Below, in pieces: positions 8,445 through 18,136 of a stretch of DNA of 33,193 nucleotides (its first letter is position 1; each line of letters opens with the position of its first letter). A program made the position numbers and the translations under genes. Source of the stretch: an uncultured Clostridia bacterium. GTDB taxonomy: Bacteria; Bacillota; Clostridia; TANB77; CAG-465. A model generated the notes under the pieces. It searched no databases and was not told the origin of the DNA. It saw only the letters and a program-made list of their open reading frames with translations. Where the stretch lies: positions 1-33,193 of the forward strand of contig CANROM010000004.1 in the NCBI GenBank assembly GCA_947632225.1. The letters are read 5' to 3'.

Positions 8445-9404
8445 CTATACCTCCTTCTGCCAAGGTGAATAGAATTCTATTTTTTCCTTGACAATTTTAC
8501 CATCAACTATGGTTAAGTCTCTAAACACTCCACCTGTTCTTCCTGAAATTCCCATGCGTTTTTCTAAGTCGCCGTCACGTTGGAAGTTACCAGGCATTAT
8601 AATTGTAACACCGCTCATTGAAAGTGCATAAGTTGTGTGGAAATGTCCTGCTTGAATACTTCTTAAATTGTAGTATTTTCCACCAATGTATACATCGTTT
8701 AAGTTACTTTCAAATACTCTAGACAAATATACTTGAACCTTATATGATGCTGCTCTTGCAGCTCCACCTTGTAAGTGAATCAATCTAAATACAATTCCAG
8801 CATGAACTATATTTCCTTCGTATGCATTTAAATACGTAAATCTCTTACCTGCTTTAGCCATTCTGGCTTCAAGGTATTTGATAGGATCTAGTCCACCTTT
8901 CATGCAAAATGATTGATCATGGTTTCCCATAGTGGCTATATACCAAAAGTCATACTTTTCAAGAATTGCCATAAGTTCTTCAACTTGCTCGATAGCTCTG
9001 TTATTTTTTAAGTTATTTTCTTGTCCTCTGTATACTCCAAAGCCATCAAATAAGTCACCAGAGATATGAACAAATTCTATACCTCTACTTTTAGCCTCTG
9101 ATAGAGTCTTATCTAGTCCTTCTTTATCAAAATTACGACAACCAGTATGCAAATCGGATATTTCAAGAAGTTTTAGCTTTACTTCCTCGTTGCTATTTGC
9201 TGGTTTCTCAGATATTATAATGTACGCTGTTTCTCCATCAGGTACTATATAGTAAACGTAATCCTTAACTCTTGGATCGTATTGTTCTTTTACGCAATAA
9301 CCAATATCTCTCAAGTATATTATATCTTTCATAGTGAGTTTTAATTGTTTTAACGTGAGTTGTTCTTTTTGCATTTTTTTAACAATATTTTTTTGATTTC
9401 TCAT
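8445..9404 (-). CDS. calcineurin-like metallophosphoesterase with N-terminal putative winged-helix region
   Basis: 319 aa; complete motifs SDLH, GDLFDG, GNHD, IHLQGG, GHFH. Confidence 0.85.
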   Translation of the reverse strand: MRNQKNIVKKMQKEQLTLKQLKLTMKDIIYLRDIGYCVKEQYDPRVKDYVYYIVPDGETAYIIISEKPANSNEEVKLKLLEISDLHTGCRNFDKEGLDKTLSEAKSRGIEFVHISGDLFDGFGVYRGQENNLKNNRAIEQVEELMAILEKYDFWYIATMGNHDQSFCMKGGLDPIKYLEARMAKAGKRFTYLNAYEGNIVHAGIVFRLIHLQGGAARAASYKVQVYLSRVFESNLNDVYIGGKYYNLRSIQAGHFHTTYALSMSGVTIIMPGNFQRDGDLEKRMGISGRTGGVFRDLTIVDGKIVKEKIEFYSPWQKEV

Positions 9405-9606
9405 ATAAATCCCTCCTCATATTAATTTGTAAGGTATTCTCAAGCAAAAAAATATTTTTAACTCATTTTTATATATCAACCACCCTCATTATATAGTAGT
9501 TTTTTGTCGATGTCAAGAAAAAAAGTAAGATATTTTTTTATAAAAAGTGTCTTAACTTTATATAGACTTTATGCTATAATCTTGTTGTAATAAGAGGTGA
9601 CAAAAA

Positions 9607-10191
9607 ATGTCAAAATTCTACTTTAGATATGGAGCAATGGGAAGCGGTAAAACTATAGATTTATTAAAGGTAGCATATAATTACAAAGAACGTGGTCAAA
9701 AAGTTGTTATATTTACAGCAAAAATAGACAACAGATATGAAGTAGGAAAAGTAACTACAAGAATTGGAATACAATCTGATGCAATTACTTTTGATAATGA
9801 CACAAATTTTTACAGATATATAAAAAGTTTAGATAAAAAGCCTGACTGTGTTTTAGTTGATGAGGCTCAATTTCTATCAAGAAAACACGTTATGCAGCTA
9901 AGTGATGTTGTAGATATGCTAGAAATACCAGTTATATGTTATGGGCTTCGTTCAGACTTTAGGCTAAATTTTTTTGAAGGAGCTAAAGCACTTATGGAAG
10001 TAGCAGATAAGATTGAAGAAATAAAGACTATATGTGAATGTGGAAAAAAAGCTACTGTGAATATGCGACTAGTAAATGGTATTCCTACAACTTCAGGTGC
10101 ACAGATTTTAATTGGTGGAAATGATTCATACAAAGCTGTATGTAGGAAATGCTATAAAAAACTAACTCATCATGTAGCAGGAATATATTAA
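9607..10191 (+). CDS. tdk: thymidine kinase
   Basis: GAMGSGKT P-loop, VDEAQFL, zinc-binding CECGKKA...CRKC. Confidence 0.92.
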   Translation: MSKFYFRYGAMGSGKTIDLLKVAYNYKERGQKVVIFTAKIDNRYEVGKVTTRIGIQSDAITFDNDTNFYRYIKSLDKKPDCVLVDEAQFLSRKHVMQLSDVVDMLEIPVICYGLRSDFRLNFFEGAKALMEVADKIEEIKTICECGKKATVNMRLVNGIPTTSGAQILIGGNDSYKAVCRKCYKKLTHHVAGIY

Positions 10192-10198
10192 AAGATAA

Positions 10199-10223
10199 AG
10201 CACTCTTTATATTAAAGAGTGCT
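10199..10223. terminator. bidirectional terminator between tdk and the convergent ATP-grasp gene
   Basis: agcactcttta-tat-taaagagtgct hairpin. Confidence 0.7.
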
Positions 10224-10229
10224 TCTATA

Positions 10230-11288
10230 TTATTTCCAAGCGTTTACGTCACGTAATATTTTTCTTAATTTTTTTCCAAACATCTGTTGAAGTACAAATC
10301 CACCTTCACCATTGGCCTCGACCATAACCCATTTACCATCCTGCAATGCAAAGTCCCAGCTTATATATGGATAATCTTTTACTTGTGTGCCTAAATCTTT
10401 TACTATCTCTTTTAATTTATCCCATTCTGGTATTTGAAATCCCGGTATGCATACACCTGTATCTGGATGTAAAATGCATTTCTCTCCTCTTTCAGTTTTA
10501 CCAATACTGTATATAATTCCAGTATCTATATCTATAGAGCCTACAACACCTCCAGCACTGGCATTATCTACAACGGATCCACCTCTCCCCATCCTTACAA
10601 CTGCAAATAGTATATTTACCTTCTTTTCCTTAATATACGTTGCAATTCTTATTGTATTTACTGATTGAGGGTGTAATCTTGCCATACGTTCATCTTGCCT
10701 TATTAGCTCTTCAAGTACAAATCTTCCTCCACATATATAATTCCATATTTCATTTTGGTCATCTTTTTCTAAATCTACTACTCTAATACCATAGCCTTGA
10801 CTTGTATCAAAAGGCTTTATTATATATTTAGTATGCCTTTTACAAAAATCTAAAAATTCATTTTTAGATTCCTCGCCCTTAATATATATCATCTCTCTAC
10901 CATAATACTTTTTGAATTTTTGATAGCACTTGTATTTATCTGTTAATGTTTGTTTAAATTCTAAATGTGGTAAGCTATACATAAACTCGTATCTTTCTAC
11001 ATTTCCAACAAATTGTTTTCTTCCATAGTCTGATAAATTTTCAAAATCATATAAAAAATATTCTATTGGTTTTATTTTATAATGCAATAGTGAAAAGTAA
11101 AAATCTTTTCTTAAGAAATCTGCAAGTTTTTTATCTTTTTCAAACTCTTCACCTCTATACTCTTTCAATAGCTTATTAAAAAGCTCATCGCTATCTTCAT
11201 TTAATACTTTAGAAATAACATTTCTTCTTGCTAAAACTTTTGCCACATTTTTATTTTTACTTAGTTCATAAATTTTTTCTTTCTTCAT
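10230..11288 (-). CDS. ATP-grasp protein (sugar-transfer-associated ATP-grasp type)
   Basis: 352 aa; KYIIKPFDTSQGYGIRV, SVNTIRIATY, HPDTGVCIPGFQIPEW, YISWDFALQDGKWVMVEANGEGG. Confidence 0.75.
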   Translation of the reverse strand: MKKEKIYELSKNKNVAKVLARRNVISKVLNEDSDELFNKLLKEYRGEEFEKDKKLADFLRKDFYFSLLHYKIKPIEYFLYDFENLSDYGRKQFVGNVERYEFMYSLPHLEFKQTLTDKYKCYQKFKKYYGREMIYIKGEESKNEFLDFCKRHTKYIIKPFDTSQGYGIRVVDLEKDDQNEIWNYICGGRFVLEELIRQDERMARLHPQSVNTIRIATYIKEKKVNILFAVVRMGRGGSVVDNASAGGVVGSIDIDTGIIYSIGKTERGEKCILHPDTGVCIPGFQIPEWDKLKEIVKDLGTQVKDYPYISWDFALQDGKWVMVEANGEGGFVLQQMFGKKLRKILRDVNAWK

Positions 11289-11431
11289 ATCTATTATGTT
11301 CCCTCACATATTTCACATTATATATCTTTTTGTTTGAAAAAACAACAAAATCTATTTTAGTACTTTTATTGCTTAACAATTTTAAAATTTGCTAATATAT
11401 GTTATAATCTATATATCTTGGAGGTATAGTT

Positions 11432-12538
11432 ATGGGAATGTTATATTATAGGCTATCTAAATTCATTAAAGAGAAAATTGGAAAGCATATAGATAAAAAA
11501 ACAGCCAAATTAAAGAAAAAAATGGAAAAGCAACATAACATCAGTGACTGGTGGTTCTGTGTTGTATGTGCTAAAAAATATAAAAAGGTGCACTTCTTAG
11601 ATAGAATTAAAATGTACTTACACGGATTTAACAGTGACCAATATGTAAATTATCACTTAGATAAAAATAATTATAAAGACTATCTTACAGATGTTCAAAG
11701 ATGGAAATCTAGAAAAATAAATGGAGATTACAATATTGTATTAGATGATAAGAGACTTTTTTATGAGACATTCTCAAAACATTTAAAAGTTCCTAAAACA
11801 TTACTATTTATTAAAGATGATAAAATATATGATTATGAAACTAATGAATTAAAAGATGTAAAATATGTCATTGAACTTCTAAAGTCACATAAAGGTTTAG
11901 CTTTTAAAGAAATTTCTAATGGTGGTGGCAGCGGAATTAACATACTTAAATATGTAGAAGATAAATATTATATAAATAACAAAGAAGTTGACTACGACGA
12001 AGTTTCTTCATACATATCTTATATAAGGAATAACCTAGTAACAGAATATGCATTTCAACATGAGTATTCAAATAAAATATATAGCAGCGCAATAAATACT
12101 CTTAGAATAGTAACTATACAAACAGAAGAAAATGGGGCAATAGTACCACTAGCAATGCACAGATTTGGTACCAATGAATCTGGTCAAGTAGATAATGCTT
12201 GTAGTGGTGGTATCTTCTGCCCAGTAGATATTAGAACTGGTGAAATTGGACAGGCAATGAGCTATAGAAATAATGACGTACTAGATGTTCATCCTGACAC
12301 AAAGGAACAAATCGCAGGAATTATAGTACCTAATTTTGATAAAATAAAGCAAAAGTTAATAGACGTTGCAAACAAGTTTCCATACATAAATTTTGTTGCT
12401 TGGGATGTTGTAGTTACAGACGACAATGATTTTTGGGTATTAGAAGGAAATACTTCAACTGGTTTTGGATTTTTCCAATGCTTTAAACCATATAAAAATA
12501 CAGAACTTGGAAAATGGTATGAATCTAAAGGAATATAA
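11432..12538 (+). CDS. ATP-grasp protein (sugar-transfer-associated ATP-grasp type), paralog of 10230..11288
   Basis: 368 aa; SAINTLRIVTIQ, HPDTKEQIAGIIVPNFDKI, INFVAWDVVVTDDNDFWVLEGNTSTGFG. Confidence 0.75.
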   Translation: MGMLYYRLSKFIKEKIGKHIDKKTAKLKKKMEKQHNISDWWFCVVCAKKYKKVHFLDRIKMYLHGFNSDQYVNYHLDKNNYKDYLTDVQRWKSRKINGDYNIVLDDKRLFYETFSKHLKVPKTLLFIKDDKIYDYETNELKDVKYVIELLKSHKGLAFKEISNGGGSGINILKYVEDKYYINNKEVDYDEVSSYISYIRNNLVTEYAFQHEYSNKIYSSAINTLRIVTIQTEENGAIVPLAMHRFGTNESGQVDNACSGGIFCPVDIRTGEIGQAMSYRNNDVLDVHPDTKEQIAGIIVPNFDKIKQKLIDVANKFPYINFVAWDVVVTDDNDFWVLEGNTSTGFGFFQCFKPYKNTELGKWYESKGI

Positions 12539-12540
12539 AA

Positions 12541-12567
12541 AAAGCTTGAATTAGTTCAAGCTTTTTT
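12541..12567. terminator. bidirectional terminator
   Basis: aaagcttgaa-ttag-ttcaagcttttttt. Confidence 0.85.
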
Positions 12568-13289
12568 TATTTTACTGTTTCTTCATTTTCAAATATTATC
12601 ATATCACAGCTATTTTTTACTTTTTCAAGTTCTTCTTTATTACGTATAGTCCAAACAGCTACATATCTATTCTTCTTTTTTTGCTTATTATAAAACTTCT
12701 CATCTACATCTAAATATTGATAAGAAATAAAGTTTGGTTTAGTAAATACATTAAATACCATATTACCTAGTAATATTTTCATAATTCTTCCCTTTATTTC
12801 TTTTACATTTTTACCAGAAAGCTGTCCTCTAACGATATGTGGAGCATTTTTCTTTAACCAATATACGACTCTTGGGTCAAAGGACTTTATTACATAGTCA
12901 CCTTCATATTTATCCAACATTTTTACTAGTTTTTCCATTAACTCCTTGTATCTTGGTGTCTTCTTTATTTCTATCATAAGACCAACTCTACCATTTATAC
13001 ACATAAGAACGTCTTCAAATGTTGGTATTTTATTCTCAGTTCCAAGTAGTTTTAACTGCTTTAGCTCTTTAAGCTCAAATGTAGTTATATCTCCTTTTAT
13101 ACCAGTTACTCTTTTTAGATTATCATCATGAAATACTACTATATATCCATCTTTAGTTAAATTTAAATCTAACTCTATTGCATATCCTTTTTCTGCAGCA
13201 GCCTCAAAAGCTTTAATTGAATTTTCTGGTATATCTGTTTTATTACATAAGCCTCTATGAGCTACATACCTAAAATTTTCAATATTCAT
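12567..13289 (-). CDS. glycerophosphodiester phosphodiesterase family protein
   Basis: AHRGLCNKTDIPENSIKAFEAAAEKGYAIELDLNLTKDGYIVVFHDDNLKRVTG. Confidence 0.92.
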   Translation of the reverse strand: MNIENFRYVAHRGLCNKTDIPENSIKAFEAAAEKGYAIELDLNLTKDGYIVVFHDDNLKRVTGIKGDITTFELKELKQLKLLGTENKIPTFEDVLMCINGRVGLMIEIKKTPRYKELMEKLVKMLDKYEGDYVIKSFDPRVVYWLKKNAPHIVRGQLSGKNVKEIKGRIMKILLGNMVFNVFTKPNFISYQYLDVDEKFYNKQKKKNRYVAVWTIRNKEELEKVKNSCDMIIFENEETVK

Positions 13290-13300
13290 ATATTTCCTCC

Positions 13301-14155
13301 TTATATTGAATTTGCGATATTTACAAAATCATCTATATCTAGTTGCTCTGCTCTTGTGTTAAAATCTATATTGCATCTATTAAAAAGTTCTTCAATGTCA
13401 CTTTTACTCATTTGGTTAAATTTACTTGCCTCTAGTGAGTTAATCATTTTCTTTCTTCTCTGAGCAAAAGCCTTATGTATAAGTTCAAAGAAAATCTTTT
13501 CATTTTTTACACTATACTTTCTTTCCTTCTTCAAAGTAATTACAGCAGACGTTACATCAGGAGATGGAATAAAGCTAGAATTAGGTACTTCTATCTCAAT
13601 GCTTGCATTGGAAAAATACCTAACCATTAAAGTAAGTATGCCAAATTCCTTACTTTTTGGCTCTGCTACCATACGACTAGCGACTTCTTTTTGCACCATT
13701 ACAGTTATATCTGATATTGTATTTTCATCTTCAAGTAACTTAAAAATAATAGGTGTAGTAATGTAATATGGTAAATTTGCTACCACTTTTACACTACTAA
13801 ATTCTATATTATTTTCCTGCTGTATCTCTTTAACCACACTATCTATATTTACTTTTAATATATCTTCATTTAGCAAAGTATAATTTGTTCTATCTTTAAA
13901 TCTATCTTGTATAACTTCAATCATTTTAGGATCTATTTCAACAAGTAAAGCATATTTTGCATTATCTAGCAAATACTCAGTAAGATTTCCAAGTCCTGGG
14001 CCTATCTCTATAACTAGATCTTCTTTTGTAACCCCTGACGCCCTCACAATTTGTTCTAAAATGTTGTCGTCTACTAAAAAATTCTGTCCATATCTTTTAT
14101 TTGCCCTAATATCGAATCTGTTCATTATACTTTTAGTTTTATTTAATGTATTCAT
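13301..14155 (-). CDS. rsmA: 16S rRNA dimethyladenosine transferase
   Basis: RYGQNFLVDDNILEQIV, VIEIGPGLGNLTEYLL, VVANLPYYITTPI. Confidence 0.95.
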   Translation of the reverse strand: MNTLNKTKSIMNRFDIRANKRYGQNFLVDDNILEQIVRASGVTKEDLVIEIGPGLGNLTEYLLDNAKYALLVEIDPKMIEVIQDRFKDRTNYTLLNEDILKVNIDSVVKEIQQENNIEFSSVKVVANLPYYITTPIIFKLLEDENTISDITVMVQKEVASRMVAEPKSKEFGILTLMVRYFSNASIEIEVPNSSFIPSPDVTSAVITLKKERKYSVKNEKIFFELIHKAFAQRRKKMINSLEASKFNQMSKSDIEELFNRCNIDFNTRAEQLDIDDFVNIANSI

Positions 14156-14184
14156 ATTACTCCTTTAAATGTATATAAAGTAAA

Positions 14185-14204
14185 AGAATAGCCTAAGCTA
14201 TTCT
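14185..14204 (-). terminator. terminator of the YabE-like gene
   Basis: agaatagc-ctaa-gctattct hairpin; T-rich on the minus strand. Confidence 0.65.
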
Positions 14205-14211
14205 TCATAAT

Positions 14212-15267
14212 CTATATTGAACCAGTATTTATTAGTCTTTCCCTTGTTGCTAAAACGTTATTACTGTATGCTCTGTCAATTATTCCCTGACTATAGCAGT
14301 TGTTATAATATGCTCCCTCACCCATGTTATATGAGTTTAGGGCATATACTATCTGTGTCTGATAATCTGAAGTTTTAGTAGCAGCTATTCCCATGTAAAT
14401 GCTTAACATATACGCACCAGCAGTCATGTTATCATAGGGATCAAATAAATCTGTTATTCCTAATTTTGAGTTTAGGTTATAATAGTTAGATGCAGCTATT
14501 TGACAAAGTCCATAAGCATATCCACTAGAAACACTAGGATTAAATCCACTTTCTCTAAACATCAATGCTATAAACAATGGATAATCTACTCCATATCTTT
14601 TACAAAGATTATATGCATATTGTTGTTGTTCAACAGGAAGTGCTATGTTATATGCTACAAAGCCTCCATCTACAACTTGTGAACTGATTGATGTAACTAC
14701 ACTACTTCTTGATACTTTTGTTCCTACTTCTACTACTCTATTTTGTGCCTGAGCTAAAACTCTAGACTTTATTTCATCTTTTTGTATTACTTTATTTTCT
14801 TTAGATTTTACTATATAACTTATTTCTTTTGATCCATCTACGCCCTCTTGTAATACCTGTGTTGTCCCAGATTCTACGTCTGCGTTATTTACTGTTTCTT
14901 CTTCAAATGGTATTGTGTGTATTTCTTCTTTAACACTAGCTATTATTGGAGCATATGACTCTCTAATACTCTCAATATCAAAAGAGCCCTCGTTATCTGA
15001 CGAAATTGCTATTGTCATTCCGTTTAGTAATCTTGAATCTTTTGATGGTTCTATGTTTGTAGTCTCGCCTAAGTATATCTTGTTTTGTAGTAAAAAGGCT
15101 TCTACAGAACTAGCTAATGTCTTTATACTTATAACATTACCATAGTAATTTAGTGTTATTGTCTTAAGTTGAGTTGTTATTGCAAGTAATCCGGCTGTAG
15201 CAAATATTAGAACTAGACTTACAGCTGTAAGAATCTTTCTTAATATATATGCTTTATCTTCTTCCAC
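14212..15267 (-). CDS. YabE-like cell-wall protein with ubiquitin-like (DUF348), G5 and SLT lytic transglycosylase-like domains
   Basis: N-terminal TM; LNYYGNVISIKTLASSVEAFLLQNKIYL; G5-like EEIHTIPFEEETVNN...; C-terminal FIALMFRESGFNPSVSSGYAYGLCQI ... ALNSYNMGEG. Confidence 0.75.
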   Translation of the reverse strand: MEEDKAYILRKILTAVSLVLIFATAGLLAITTQLKTITLNYYGNVISIKTLASSVEAFLLQNKIYLGETTNIEPSKDSRLLNGMTIAISSDNEGSFDIESIRESYAPIIASVKEEIHTIPFEEETVNNADVESGTTQVLQEGVDGSKEISYIVKSKENKVIQKDEIKSRVLAQAQNRVVEVGTKVSRSSVVTSISSQVVDGGFVAYNIALPVEQQQYAYNLCKRYGVDYPLFIALMFRESGFNPSVSSGYAYGLCQIAASNYYNLNSKLGITDLFDPYDNMTAGAYMLSIYMGIAATKTSDYQTQIVYALNSYNMGEGAYYNNCYSQGIIDRAYSNNVLATRERLINTGSI

Positions 15268-15452
15268 TAAAATTCCTCCTAAGATTATTTAACATTGTAA
15301 TTATACTATATAATATATTCTTTGTCAAATTTTTATTACTCCCACGGGCTGTCCACTTGTATTTCAAATATGTTATACTTTTTTATTTTTATTGCAAATA
15401 CTTAAATTTAATGATACAATGTTTGTATGCATAAATAAGGAGGTATATTTTT

Positions 15453-16001
15453 ATGTGGATTATAATTTTAGTAGGAGTAATACTAGTAATAATTTTAGCT
15501 ATTGTTGGTGTATACAACAACCTAGTATCACTTAAGATGAGAGTAAAAAATGCTTGGGCACAAATTGACACTCAATTAAAAAGAAGATTTGACTTAATAC
15601 CAAATCTAGTTGAGACTGTTAAAGGATATACAAAACATGAGCAAGAAACTCTTGAAAAAGTTATTGCTGCAAGAAACACATACGTTACAGCTACATCTGT
15701 TGAAGATAAAGCTGCAGCTAACAATCAATTGACAGCAACATTAAAAAATCTATTTGCTTTATCTGAAGCTTATCCAGATTTAAAAGCAAACGAGAATTTC
15801 ATGCAATTACAAACTGAGCTTACTGGAACAGAAGATAAAATTGCTTATTCAAGACAATTTTACAATGATACTGTTCAAATGTACAACACAGCTATAATGA
15901 GATTCCCATCTAATATAATTGCAGGAATGTTCAATTTTAAAGAAGAGCCATTCTTCCAAATTTCAGAAGCAGAAAAAGAACCAGTTAAAGTACAATTCTA
16001 A
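15453..16001 (+). CDS. lemA: LemA family protein
   Basis: [63 protein letters not shown]. Confidence 0.95.
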   Translation: MWIIILVGVILVIILAIVGVYNNLVSLKMRVKNAWAQIDTQLKRRFDLIPNLVETVKGYTKHEQETLEKVIAARNTYVTATSVEDKAAANNQLTATLKNLFALSEAYPDLKANENFMQLQTELTGTEDKIAYSRQFYNDTVQMYNTAIMRFPSNIIAGMFNFKEEPFFQISEAEKEPVKVQF

Positions 16002-16016
16002 AAGTGAGGAAAAATT

Positions 16017-16904
16017 ATGATTTTAAAAGCTGTTAGAGATAACAAATTACAATCATTTGGCATAGTACTTGGCTTTCTTCTAATAGTAACATTATTTATT
16101 TACTTTATATGTTACTTAATGGATTTAGGCGTATACTCAATTATAATTGCGGTTATATTTTCTTCGACTGCAAGTATAATCTCATATTATAATTGTGATA
16201 AAATGGTGCTAGCTATGAATGGTGCAAGACCAGCAAATGAAGAGCAAGATAAGCAACTTAATTATATTTTAGAGGGCTTATGCTTAGCTTCTGGTCTCCC
16301 TAAACCAAAATTATATATAATTGATGACCCATCACCTAATGCTTTTGCTACAGGCCGTAATCCAGAACATGCAGTTATCTGCTTTACTACAGGTATACTA
16401 GAAAAGATGGATAAATACGAGCTTGAAGGTGTAATGGGACACGAGTTATCTCACATTAAAAATTATGATATATTACTCTCAACAGTAATATCTGTATTTG
16501 CTGGTTTTGTAGTAATGCTTTCAGACTTTGCAATTAGATATGGATTTAGAAGAAGACGTTCAAATGATAATGATAGTAGTATTCTAGACTTAGTTATCCT
16601 TGTTGTAGGACTTGTATTTATAGTCCTTGCTCCAATATTTACTAAGCTCATAGAACTAGCTATCTCTAGAAAAAGAGAGTTCTTAGCGGATGCAAATTCT
16701 GTTGAATTTACAAGAAATCCTCAGGGACTTATATCCGCACTAAAGAAACTACAGGGTGATGATTCTAGTATGAAAAATATTAGTAAGGCAACAGCTCATA
16801 TGTATATAAATGAGCCAGACAAAAAGCAAAGAGAAAAAACAGATATATTCTCTACTCACCCACCAATATCTGAACGTATAGCAAGACTTGAACATATAAA
16901 TTAG
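16017..16904 (+). CDS. htpX: HtpX-like M48 zinc metalloprotease
   Basis: HELSH (HExxH), SPNAFATGRNPEHAVICFTTGIL, AISRKREFLADA, FSTHPPISERI. Confidence 0.93.
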   Translation: MILKAVRDNKLQSFGIVLGFLLIVTLFIYFICYLMDLGVYSIIIAVIFSSTASIISYYNCDKMVLAMNGARPANEEQDKQLNYILEGLCLASGLPKPKLYIIDDPSPNAFATGRNPEHAVICFTTGILEKMDKYELEGVMGHELSHIKNYDILLSTVISVFAGFVVMLSDFAIRYGFRRRRSNDNDSSILDLVILVVGLVFIVLAPIFTKLIELAISRKREFLADANSVEFTRNPQGLISALKKLQGDDSSMKNISKATAHMYINEPDKKQREKTDIFSTHPPISERIARLEHIN

Positions 16905-16928
16905 TCTCTTAATGAGACTAATTTTTTT
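16900..16928 (+). terminator. terminator of lemA-htpX
   Basis: attagtctc-ttaat-gagactaat followed by ttttttg. Confidence 0.85.
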
Positions 16929-17002
16929 GTTTTTTTACATTATTCTATTTCAATTTACTATGCTATATGATATACTAACGATAGTGATTTAGGAGGTTAA
17001 TT

Positions 17003-17458
17003 ATGAGAACTAGAGGTTTTGAAATTGCAAAAGGATATGAAGATAAAGATATACATTTACCTGTTAGAAAAACAAAGAATTCTGCAGGATATGATGTTGA
17101 AGCAGCAGAAGATGTAGTTATTCCACCGTTTAAATTTGGAATGAAGCCTACTCTTATTCCAACAGGTCTTAAAGCATATTGCCAAGAAGATGAATTTTAT
17201 ATGTTAGTTAACAGAAGTAGTGGTCCAAAAAAAGGATTTATAATGGCTAACAGCATAGGAATTATAGACGCAGACTATTATGGTAATGAAACAAATGATG
17301 GACATTTCTACTTTCAATACTATAATTTCAAAGATGAAGATTTAGTAATTAAAAAAGGAGATGTAATTGGACAAGTTATATTCCAAAAGTATTTAACTGT
17401 AGATAACGATTCAGCAGATGGTGTTCGTACAGGTGGCTTTGGAAGTACATCAAAATAA
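17003..17458 (+). CDS. dut: deoxyuridine 5'-triphosphate nucleotidohydrolase (dUTPase)
   Basis: NSAGYDVEA, NRSSGPKKGF, IGIIDADYYG, KGDVIGQVIFQKY, RTGGFGSTSK (dUTPase motifs). Confidence 0.9.
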   Translation: MRTRGFEIAKGYEDKDIHLPVRKTKNSAGYDVEAAEDVVIPPFKFGMKPTLIPTGLKAYCQEDEFYMLVNRSSGPKKGFIMANSIGIIDADYYGNETNDGHFYFQYYNFKDEDLVIKKGDVIGQVIFQKYLTVDNDSADGVRTGGFGSTSK

Positions 17459-17545
17459 AGAAGCAAATATGCTTCTTTTTTTAGCTTTTGTATTAACTTT
17501 TGTATAAGTTTATGTTATAATAGTAACACTTAGGAGTGATAAAAA

Positions 17546-18124
17546 GTGCAAGACTTATACATATATGTTGATAAGAATAAAGTCAACGATTGTTTAAAGT
17601 ATGGCATTAAATTATCTGAGTATGAAAACAGAGTTCTTAAGTTAAATGAAATTAGTAAAAGAGGAATACAAGCTTATCTTACACCAAAAGACTCCGAGCT
17701 TTATGGCGATGATGAGTTTGATTGTATAAGAGTATCAACCAAAAATTTAACTGCAATAGTATTTAATAAAATATGTGAAAATACAGATTTAATAGAACAA
17801 TATGTTTGTAATGTAGAAGAATATAACTATGGTGATTATGAATCACCTGAGGCTATTATATGTTCTTCTATTTTGCCAGAGAATTTATATCCATATAATA
17901 AGATATTAGATAAACCTTTACTAGTACAAAACTCACGTGAGTTCTACTATGAAAAATGTATAAATGAAATAATGGAAACAGATAAATTTAGTAAGTATGA
18001 GCTATATCAAACATTACTTATTCTTGGTGAACAGAAGAAATTATACAAAGTTTCAAAAGTAAAAAATGTTAAAATATACACAGATGTTATAAGTGGTACA
18101 AAATATACAAAGAGGAGCAATTAG
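17546..18124 (+). CDS. hypothetical protein
   Basis: 192 aa from GTG preceded by taggagtgataaaa; flanked by terminators; no family recognised. Confidence 0.65.
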   Translation: MQDLYIYVDKNKVNDCLKYGIKLSEYENRVLKLNEISKRGIQAYLTPKDSELYGDDEFDCIRVSTKNLTAIVFNKICENTDLIEQYVCNVEEYNYGDYESPEAIICSSILPENLYPYNKILDKPLLVQNSREFYYEKCINEIMETDKFSKYELYQTLLILGEQKKLYKVSKVKNVKIYTDVISGTKYTKRSN

Positions 18125-18135
18125 CTCCTCTCTTT
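18112..18135. terminator. bidirectional terminator
   Basis: gaggagc-aatta-gctcctc followed by tctttttt. Confidence 0.8.
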
Positions 18136-18136
18136 T

